Source of the DNA: Bacillota bacterium
Lineage (GTDB): Bacteria > Bacillota > Dethiobacteria > DTU022
Reading direction: 5' to 3'
NCBI GenBank assembly: GCA_012510305.1
Contig: JAAZIE010000148.1
Location: 1 to 5,240, forward strand
DNA: 5,240 bases
The position numbers and the translations under genes were made by a program. Each line of letters opens with the position of its first letter. Position 1 is the stretch's first letter. The notes beneath the pieces are model-generated. The model worked only from the letters and a program-made list of their open reading frames with translations, made no database searches and was not told the DNA's origin. Positions 1-4,047 of this stretch are shown piece by piece.

Positions 1-363
1 GAGGACAACTTCATAATAGGTCTTGTAGAGCTCGCTATTATATTGAGCGCTTAAGGTGACGGGGGCGCTTTCGCCTCCCCCCGCTTCGAGGGCAATATAT
101 TCATCCTGGCGCCCGGCCGTCTTCCGGGGATCGTTTTCCGGCGTCAAGAAGTTGAGGGAGTAAATCCTTATCTCCACCGCCTGGGGGGGATGTTGAAACA
201 TCTGTTCATTAAGCTCGTCGGCGGCGTAGCCGCTCTCGTCAGAAACGATGCCGTAGGCTTCGTACGGATCCTGCCATTTCGCCGCCGCCGGGGCTTGCAC
301 GGGCGGGTAAAGAGCGAGAGTCAGAAGAGGCAAAAGCAAAATCAGTGGGATAAATTTTTTCAT
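1..363 (-). CDS. Exported protein of unknown function, N-terminal 121 residues (3' end outside window)
   Basis: The frame is open from the ATG at 363 to the window edge without a stop, so only the N-terminal 121 residues are visible. It begins MKKFIPLILLLPLLTLAL, a classic signal peptide: two lysines, a hydrophobic core at about residues 4-19, and a small-residue region at 24-28 (A-P-A-A-A) where signal peptidase I could cut. The mature part starts around KWQDPYEAYG and alternates acidic loops with strand-like segments (VEIRIYSLNFL, PVTLSAQYN), suggesting a secreted or surface beta-rich domain. I do not recognise the family. The start is supported by an AAGGCGGT Shine-Dalgarno sequence nine bases upstream. 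The frame stays open further upstream, but that stretch has proline/glycine-rich, non-signal composition and overlaps the end of the preceding reading frame. It lies 67 bases after the stop of the 431-610 fragment and may be cotranscribed with it. Confidence 0.8.
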   Translation of the reverse strand, partial: MKKFIPLILLLPLLTLALYPPVQAPAAAKWQDPYEAYGIVSDESGYAADELNEQMFQHPPQAVEIRIYSLNFLTPENDPRKTAGRQDEYIALEAGGGESAPVTLSAQYNSELYKTYYEVVL

Positions 364-372
364 GCCGCCGGC

Positions 373-380
373 ACCGCCTT
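373..380 (-). promoter_or_regulatory. Ribosome binding site of the exported protein
   Basis: AAGGCGGT on the minus strand, one mismatch from AAGGAGGT, nine bases before the ATG at 363. It fixes the start so that the predicted signal peptide is exactly N-terminal. Confidence 0.6.
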
Positions 381-430
381 CGGGTTTTTGTATGGTTGGT
401 GCGAACAGTCTATGTTTTGAACTGGTTGCG

Positions 431-610
431 CTATTCCAAAAGGGCATCATCAAAATCGTCCCGGAGGGCGGTAAAGGCCGGCTCCACAGCGGCGCTCTCA
501 CCGGCCCGGCACCGCTGCCCGGCCCGGGAGAGGTACTCCTGCATAAGAAGCTCCAAAGCCGCCCTGGCCGTCAGATCCCACCCCGCTGCATAAGCGAAAC
601 AGGTGAGGTT
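431..610 (-). pseudogene. Probable 5'-truncated gene remnant (about 59 codons) ending next to a palindromic repeat
   Basis: A minus-strand frame ends at TAG 433-431 and codes for a helical, acidic C-terminus (ending RDDFDDALLE). Upstream it contains GWDLTARAALELLMQEYL, an amphipathic helix with no low-complexity character. Third positions are GC-rich as in the neighbouring genes, so this looks like true coding sequence rather than a chance frame. Going 5' it meets the palindromic repeat at 616-635 and then the in-frame TGA of the gene at 653, with no good start before the repeat. This suggests the repeat marks a deletion or insertion that removed the gene's 5' part. Alternative: a 37-residue protein starting at ATG 544, which has a GGAG sequence six bases upstream. 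Product unknown. I lean to remnant over small gene, with modest certainty. Confidence 0.4.
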
Positions 611-615
611 AACCC

Positions 616-635
616 GGGCGAGGCATGCCTCGCCC
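616..635. repeat. Perfect 20-nt GC-rich palindrome (REP-like intergenic element)
   Basis: GGGCGAGGCATGCCTCGCCC is a perfect inverted repeat, ten bases per arm, flanked by TGTAG on one side and GGTTAACC (607-614, itself palindromic) on the other. It sits 17 bases downstream of the stop of the zinc-ribbon gene at 653. As RNA it could form a strong hairpin protecting or ending that message, but no T-run follows on the minus strand. Its composition recalls dispersed REP-like repeats in several Bacillota and other genomes; that resemblance is from memory, not a search. Confidence 0.7.
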
Positions 636-641
636 CTACAA

Positions 642-665
642 ATTTCACCATTTCAGCATTTCAGC
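642..665. repeat. Three tandem copies of an 8-nt unit across a stop codon
   Basis: On the plus strand ATTTCACC, ATTTCAGC, ATTTCAGC. Read on the minus strand the units are GCTGAAAT, GCTGAAAT, GGTGAAAT and they contain the last codons and the TGA stop (655-653) of the 653-1342 gene. The slippage-type repeat may have altered the final residue: this protein ends LLKC where its paralog ends LLK. Confidence 0.7.
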
Positions 666-1342
666 AGCGGAGATTGGCACCGGGGGCAATAATCCCCGCT
701 AATATCGCAAACCCGGTTGCAGACGATGCAGAGAATGTAGTCGTCCCCGCTCTTGTCATACTTCTCGTACGTTTTAAACCCGGCGTGGTGGCGCACCCGG
801 TCACCGATTTGAAAATAGCTGTGAAAGAGATCGCTTTTAGCGGTCTTGAGCCGGTGTATTTTTCCGTCATCGCCGCGGATCACTACCGTGTAGATATAGT
901 AATCATCGCTATAGCTCCCGCCCTGGCTGTCTTCCCGGATCGTGCTCTTTTTCTGCACTCTTTTATCCTCCACCGTGCCGTCCCAGGTCTTGCTCCTTTT
1001 TCGAGCCAGGGTCACCAGGGCTGCGCTGAGCAGGGCGCCCCCGGCCAGGGCCAGCCCGATATAGAGAGACTGGGGATTATCCATCTCCGTGCCGGCCTCG
1101 CCGGCGATATAGAAACCGACGATGAAACCCAGGGCCAGGATCAGGGCAAAGATGACCGCCGAGCGGTTCAACCGGCGAAGGTGCCGGGCAAAAGCGGGGT
1201 CGTCGATCTTTGGCGAAAAACCGACCAGGGGCCCCCCGTCGCCGGCAGGACCGGCTTCCGGTTGCTGCACCAGCACACTGCCGCAAGAGCGGCAGAATTT
1301 CGCCTCCTCACCGGCGACGGCGCCGCAAGAAGGACAATGCAT
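653..1342 (-). CDS. Two-TM protein with N-terminal and C-terminal zinc ribbons (paralog 1)
   Basis: 229 residues. An N-terminal zinc ribbon has C3-x2-C6 and C17-x2-C20 (MHCPSCG...FCRSCG). A short linker follows, then two membrane helices at about 61-83 and 93-113. Next comes a soluble domain opening with SKTWDGTVEDK (117-127) and continuing through a strand-rich stretch (YYIYTVVIRGDDGK) to QIGDRVRHHA (178-187) and EKYDKSGDD. A second ribbon closes the protein with C205-x2-C208 and C219-x2-C222. Both soluble ends probably face the cytoplasm, an inference from the two-TM topology and the reduced cysteines. The start at 1342 is preferred because AAGGTGG stands seven bases upstream and the ribbon then begins at residue 3; an in-frame ATG at 1438 would add 32 residues of poor-quality sequence. 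It is clearly homologous to the 3327-3902 product, aligning without gaps from DPAF to VEDK at a 30-residue offset equal to the extra ribbon. Function unknown; the ribbons suggest protein or nucleic-acid contacts. Confidence 0.85.
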   Translation of the reverse strand: MHCPSCGAVAGEEAKFCRSCGSVLVQQPEAGPAGDGGPLVGFSPKIDDPAFARHLRRLNRSAVIFALILALGFIVGFYIAGEAGTEMDNPQSLYIGLALAGGALLSAALVTLARKRSKTWDGTVEDKRVQKKSTIREDSQGGSYSDDYYIYTVVIRGDDGKIHRLKTAKSDLFHSYFQIGDRVRHHAGFKTYEKYDKSGDDYILCIVCNRVCDISGDYCPRCQSPLLKC

Positions 1343-1349
1343 AGCCACA

Positions 1350-1356
1350 CCACCTT
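1350..1356 (-). promoter_or_regulatory. Ribosome binding site of paralog 1
   Basis: AAGGTGG on the minus strand, seven bases before the ATG at 1342. It decides the start against the in-frame ATG at 1438, which has only AGGAAGA eight bases upstream. The AAGG overlaps the 3' end of an AT-rich palindrome (1354-1373). Confidence 0.65.
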
Positions 1357-1373
1357 TTTTAAATTTAAAAAAG
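1354..1373. repeat. Perfect 20-nt AT-rich palindrome overlapping a ribosome binding site
   Basis: CTTTTTTAAATTTAAAAAAG is self-complementary over all 20 bases. In the minus-strand message it ends within the AAGG of the Shine-Dalgarno of paralog 1. It could be a weak hairpin that modulates ribosome access, or a DNA-binding site; either role is inference. Confidence 0.6.
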
Positions 1374-1475
1374 CGATCCGCCGGTTGGCGGTGCCCGGGG
1401 AAAAGCCCGGCCTGCTGCCGGCTCATTCTTTTTTGCATGAAGGGCTCTTCCTGTACTTAAAAAAAGGATAACGCT

Positions 1476-1489
1476 CTTGACGGGTCAAG
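1476..1489. promoter_or_regulatory. CTTGAC-N2-GTCAAG inverted repeat upstream of paralog 1 (possible operator)
   Basis: Six-base arms around a two-base centre, 134 bases upstream of the ATG at 1342. The minus-strand half-site contains TTGACC, which resembles a -35 box, but a good -10 is absent at the expected distance (the bases there are a T-run). A two-fold site of this size is typical for a dimeric regulator; a LuxR-type protein such as the upstream gene product is one candidate. Unproven. Confidence 0.35.
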
Positions 1490-1531
1490 TCATCACACCA
1501 AAAGGGTGAAATAGCGCAAAATCCCCTCACC
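1489..1531. repeat. 43-nt intergenic repeat, copy A
   Basis: It matches copy B at 4001-4043 in 34 of 43 positions without gaps, in the same orientation. The best-conserved part is GTCATCACAC, one differing base, then AAAAGGGTGAAA. It lies between the stop of the LuxR-like gene and the start of paralog 1, the same position relative to a paralog as copy B. Confidence 0.8.
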
Positions 1532-1544
1532 CTTTTCGGGTGAG
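1500..1544 (-). terminator. Terminator-like hairpin with a competing alternative stem, after the LuxR-like gene
   Basis: On the minus strand AAAAGGGTGA (1536-1527) pairs with TCACCCTTTT (1509-1500) across a 17-base loop. The 3' arm ends in four T, which fits an intrinsic terminator for the gene ending at 1578. The first arm can instead pair with an upstream segment, CTCACCC (1544-1538) with GGGTGAG (1532-1526), through a five-base GAAAA loop. The two stems share bases and cannot coexist. This is either a simple terminator with a redundant stem or an attenuator controlling the paralog downstream. Confidence 0.5.
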
Positions 1545-1577
1545 AGGAGGCGGGATGGAAAAATGGCCCTGTTTCAA

Positions 1578-3017
1578 TCAGGGGGTATGGCGGTTTTCTC
1601 TGAAAGCCAGGTCGATCAGCTCTCCCCGGCTCTGGATATCACACTTGCCGTAGATATTTTTCACATGGGTTTTGACCGTGTTTTCGCTGATGGAAAGTTC
1701 CCCGGCAATTCTCCGGTAGGTCTTCCCATGCAGGAGCAGGGCGGCCACCTCTTTTTCACGTTCCGAGAGCCCCCCCAGCCGGGCCAGGCGCTCACTGACC
1801 TGCTTCTCTTTGGCGGGCGGTGATATTTCGGCCAGGGCCGCATAAAAAGCGCGGTCATCGAGCAGCACGGAAAGGTAGCGGTAAAGCAGGGGCAAAATAA
1901 CCAGGGTGGCGCAGACCACGGACAGGGCGATGGCGGTGGTGCTTTGATCGGGCAGCCCGGCGGCGATCAGCAGATCCCCCACGACCCCGCCGATGAAGAC
2001 ACCGGCTACATTTGCCGATAAGCCGATCCCTAGAATTTTGGCCGGGTTGGCGCTCAGGTCCAGCATTTCACCGAGGATGCTCCACCAGAATAGATCGCAG
2101 GCGCCGCAGGCGCCGAGCATGAGCGTGTTCACCACCAGGTAGCTAAAGGCCGAGCGATCGAGGATCATGAAAGCGATAAAAGAGAGGCCGATGGCAGCTA
2201 TGGCCGTATAGAGAATATAGCCGCGGCCAATTTTTCGGGAAAACTTAAGCATCAGGTAAAGGCCGGCAATGTAAGGCAGAGCCCAGTACCAGCTGGCCAA
2301 ACTGGACAGGTGGCTGAAAGACGGGTTTAAAACGTGGTACATCAACCCCGAGTTAATCGTAATAACCAGAACGAAGAGGCACAAAAGGGCCAGGGGCTTG
2401 GCCACATCGGGGGGGACGGTTCCCGGCTGAGTGGAGGCGGGGATAGAAGAGGGAGGGTCTTCCGGGGGCAGCCGCAGTGCAAAAAGAAAAGAACCCCCCA
2501 GAAAAAACATCGCCAGGGCCAGGCCCAGGTAAGGTGAAAAGTGGACGGCGGCAACGTTCAAACCGATCATCAGAATATTGGAAAAGATCAACCCGGTGGC
2601 GGCAACTTTGATCCGTTCGTATTTGGGAGCGCTGCTTTTAAAATAATAGCCCCACCCGGTGATGCTGGCGGCAATAAAAAAAGAGCCGGTTACAAGGGCC
2701 GCATTCCACAGGGCGGAGGGAGGGGCAAAGAAGACCGCCGAAAGGATCATGCAGATAGCGGTAGAGCAGAGGATGAGGCGTCTTGCTGTTTTTTTGGACC
2801 TGATCAGAAATCCCCAGAACAGCAGCCCCGCCGCCGTAGCGGCAACCGCACCGATAACCAGCCCACCGGTGTCGAGGGCGTGTTTGCCGGCTATTTCAGA
2901 CAATAGCCGCCCTTCAAAAGGAAGCGCCAGCAACCAGGAAGAAAACAGCACAAAAACTGTAATTGACAACCTTCGCTCATGCATGGGTGAAAAACGGCGG
3001 ACCCGGCCACCAGTCAT
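1578..3017 (-). CDS. 12-TM MFS-like membrane sensor fused to a C-terminal LuxR/GerE helix-turn-helix
   Basis: 479 residues. Residues about 17-384 form twelve hydrophobic segments (roughly 17-34, 50-72, 79-97, 101-124, 135-157, 160-182, 207-229, 239-258, 265-287, 290-312, 328-352, 359-384). A hydrophilic proline-rich loop at 183-206 divides them into two six-helix halves, as in the major facilitator superfamily. After a linker, residues 416-473 are a LuxR/GerE DNA-binding domain: LSEREKEVAALLLHGKTYRR, then IAGELSISENTVKTHVKNIY, then SRGELIDLA. The family pattern REKEV, IA, TVKTHVKNIY and K..I.SR.EL is intact. There is no receiver domain, so the membrane part probably detects a ligand directly and the tethered domain acts on nearby promoters. 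Start 3017 is chosen because GGGGAG lies nine bases upstream; a GTG at 3056 is possible but weaker. MFS-LuxR fusions of this form are known in Eggerthellaceae and Clostridia, often next to the genes they control. The ligand here cannot be inferred. Confidence 0.9.
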   Translation of the reverse strand: MTGGRVRRFSPMHERRLSITVFVLFSSWLLALPFEGRLLSEIAGKHALDTGGLVIGAVAATAAGLLFWGFLIRSKKTARRLILCSTAICMILSAVFFAPPSALWNAALVTGSFFIAASITGWGYYFKSSAPKYERIKVAATGLIFSNILMIGLNVAAVHFSPYLGLALAMFFLGGSFLFALRLPPEDPPSSIPASTQPGTVPPDVAKPLALLCLFVLVITINSGLMYHVLNPSFSHLSSLASWYWALPYIAGLYLMLKFSRKIGRGYILYTAIAAIGLSFIAFMILDRSAFSYLVVNTLMLGACGACDLFWWSILGEMLDLSANPAKILGIGLSANVAGVFIGGVVGDLLIAAGLPDQSTTAIALSVVCATLVILPLLYRYLSVLLDDRAFYAALAEISPPAKEKQVSERLARLGGLSEREKEVAALLLHGKTYRRIAGELSISENTVKTHVKNIYGKCDIQSRGELIDLAFRENRHTP

Positions 3018-3026
3018 ATTGTAGAA

Positions 3027-3032
3027 CTCCCC
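3027..3032 (-). promoter_or_regulatory. Ribosome binding site of the membrane LuxR regulator
   Basis: GGGGAG on the minus strand, nine bases before the ATG at 3017. It favours this start over the GTG at 3056 and the ATG at 2984, which lacks any purine-rich sequence upstream. Confidence 0.6.
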
Positions 3033-3114
3033 GATTAATGGAACACAGCTCCACACCCCCGGTCTGCAACCAGAACCAAGAGCTCATACAAAAGATGCCG
3101 GCAGTGTGAGGATA

Positions 3115-3148
3115 ATTATATCTTACAGGAAACAGGGAGCCATTTCAA
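3115..3148 (-). promoter_or_regulatory. Candidate sigma-A promoter for the membrane LuxR regulator
   Basis: On the minus strand TTGAAA (3148-3143) is followed after 17 bases by TAAGAT (3125-3120), which overlaps a perfect TATAAT (3120-3115). The perfect -10 lies 22 bases from TTGAAA, too far for that pairing, so either the 17-base pairing is used or TATAAT works with a poorer -35. About 97 bases of leader would precede the ATG at 3017. Confidence 0.45.
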
Positions 3149-3169
3149 GGTTTAACGGCACAGACCGGG

Positions 3170-3235
3170 GCCGGAGCCCTTCCGGTGCACAATTTAATTG
3201 CCGGGGAGCTGTTTTGAACAGGCGGCCGGAGCCCT
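3170..3235. repeat. Two direct copies of GCCGGAGCCCT
   Basis: Identical 11-base copies lie at 3170-3180 and 3225-3235, 55 bases apart start to start, about 20-80 bases upstream of the promoter candidate of the regulator gene. They could be chance in GC-rich DNA or two binding sites. Confidence 0.4.
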
Positions 3236-3326
3236 GGACTGCAACCCCGGTGGAGGGGCGGGGATAGTCCGGGTCGATGGAACCGGCCCCGCCGCCAACC
3301 CGGAGCGCATGATCCCGGGGATCTTT

Positions 3327-3902
3327 TTATTTCAACAGAGGGCATTTGCACTGGAAACAGTAGTCGTTGGCGATACTGTTAAAGCTTCCGCAGGCGTTGC
3401 AGGGAAGGTGTTCCGCCCCGCGCTTATCGTATTTCTCCAGTGTTTTTAGCTTTGCATGATGGCGCACCCGATCGCCGATCTGGTAATAGTCGTACAGCGC
3501 TTCACCGGTTACTTTTACTTTATGCTTTCTGCCGCTGTCGCTGCGGACGTAGATAAAATAGACGAGATAGCTGGAACCGGTTTCGTGATCTTGAGTCCTT
3601 CTCTTTATCTTTTTGTCCTCCACCGTGCCGTCCCAGGTCTTGCTCATTTGACGCCCCAGAAAGTTAAAAAAAGCGATGGCCAGAAAAAATATCCCGAGAA
3701 GGATCCCGATGATGATGGAGCCGGGATTGCTCATCCCGGTGCCGATTTCACCGTAAATGAAGAAACCGACAATAGAGAGAACTGCCAGGATCAGCGTGAT
3801 TACAGTAAAGTAACGCCCCGTTTTTTTAAGGTAGCGGGAGAAAGCCGGATCTGTGATTCTTAACGAATAGCCTACACCGGGTCCTTTTGCGGCGGCGCTC
3901 AT
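3327..3902 (-). CDS. Two-TM protein with C-terminal zinc ribbon (paralog 2)
   Basis: 191 residues. A short N-terminus (MSAAAKGPGVGYSLRITDPA) takes the place of the N-terminal zinc ribbon of paralog 1. Two membrane helices lie at about 31-53 and 62-83. Then come SKTWDGTVEDK (87-97), a strand-rich section (YLVYFIYVRSDSG), YYQIGDRVRHHAKLKTLEKY (139-158), and a zinc ribbon C168-x2-C171 with C182-x2-C185, ending PLLK. The same blocks in the same order occur in the 653-1342 product, so the two arose by duplication, with gain or loss of the N-terminal ribbon. The start at 3902 has a perfect AAGGAGGT six bases upstream; an upstream ATG at 3950 lacks this. The central WDGTVEDK...GDRVRHH block looks like a small beta-barrel, an inference from its pattern. 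It follows the beta-helix gene by 145 bases. Biochemical role unknown. Confidence 0.85.
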   Translation of the reverse strand: MSAAAKGPGVGYSLRITDPAFSRYLKKTGRYFTVITLILAVLSIVGFFIYGEIGTGMSNPGSIIIGILLGIFFLAIAFFNFLGRQMSKTWDGTVEDKKIKRRTQDHETGSSYLVYFIYVRSDSGRKHKVKVTGEALYDYYQIGDRVRHHAKLKTLEKYDKRGAEHLPCNACGSFNSIANDYCFQCKCPLLK

Positions 3903-3908
3903 ATAAAA

Positions 3909-3916
3909 ACCTCCTT
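3909..3916 (-). promoter_or_regulatory. Strong ribosome binding site of paralog 2
   Basis: AAGGAGGT on the minus strand, a full match to the anti-Shine-Dalgarno, six bases before the ATG at 3902. It decides the start and predicts better translation than paralog 1, whose site has a mismatch. Confidence 0.8.
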
Positions 3917-3921
3917 CATTA

Positions 3922-3950
3922 ATGATATTTATTGATCGGGAGCAGCTCAA
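3922..3950 (-). promoter_or_regulatory. Candidate promoter of paralog 2 with a very short leader
   Basis: TTGAGC (3950-3945), exactly 17 bases, then TATCAT (3927-3922) on the minus strand: four and five matches to the sigma-A boxes. Initiation about seven bases downstream would fall almost on the Shine-Dalgarno sequence, leaving a leader under 20 bases. That closeness lowers confidence. Confidence 0.35.
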
Positions 3951-4000
3951 TAGTCCGATTTTTGGACCTCAAATTAAATATATCAGTTCGGCAGGCCGGG

Positions 4001-4043
4001 GTCATCACACAAAAAGGGTGAAACAGTAAAAATATCGCTCACC
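4001..4043. repeat. 43-nt intergenic repeat, copy B
   Basis: Same-orientation partner of copy A (1489-1531), 34 of 43 identical without gaps. It begins four bases beyond the stop of the beta-helix gene and lies 99 bases upstream of the ATG of paralog 2. Confidence 0.8.
4011..4043 (-). terminator. Weak terminator-like hairpin after the beta-helix gene
   Basis: On the minus strand GGTGA (4043-4039) pairs with TCACC (4021-4017) across a 17-base loop, and CTTTTT follows. The loop length equals that in copy A. The five-pair stem is weak. As in copy A, the first arm has a rival: CCGGTGA (4045-4039) also pairs with TCACCGG (4068-4062), which lies in the last codons of the beta-helix gene. Confidence 0.4.
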
Positions 4044-4047
4044 GGAT

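Larger units (their letters stand above)
3018..3326. other. 309-bp gene-free region between paralog 2 and the LuxR regulator
   Basis: No convincing gene on either strand; the open frames here have no family features. The right part is the 3' flank of paralog 2. It holds a GC-rich hairpin: GGCGGGG 3257-3263 pairs with CCCCGCC 3287-3293, with an inner CCGG 3269-3272 pairing with CCGG 3283-3286. No T-run follows on the minus strand, so it is not a standard intrinsic terminator. An 11-base direct repeat is at 3170 and 3225. The left part carries the promoter candidate and leader of the regulator gene. Confidence 0.6.

Noticed and set aside
616..635. Palindrome considered as a CRISPR repeat or attachment site
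   Set aside because: It is a single copy with no regularly spaced repeats, no cas genes, no integrase and no tRNA in the window.
362..1471. Long plus-strand open frame of 369 codons
   Set aside because: It lies antisense to the well-supported two-ribbon membrane protein and the 431-610 fragment. It has no domain pattern, and it arises because GC-biased codons leave the opposite strand open.
1483..1488. TTGACC as the -35 of a sigma-A promoter for paralog 1
   Set aside because: At 16-18 bases downstream there is only a T-run and no TATAAT-like hexamer, so it is kept only as part of the dyad.
2334..3024. Plus-strand frames opposite the LuxR-like gene (including 2541-2906 and 2659-3024)
   Set aside because: They are rich in Gly, Lys, Arg and Pro with no recognisable domain, and lie antisense to membrane helices of a clear gene.
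3018..3056. Earlier GTG start at 3056 for the LuxR-like gene
   Set aside because: It adds 13 residues with no family character, while ATG 3017 has GGGGAG at good spacing.
3311..3329. GATCCCGGGGATC followed by a T-run on the plus strand, resembling a terminator
   Set aside because: Allowing a real loop leaves only four base pairs, and no plus-strand gene ends there.
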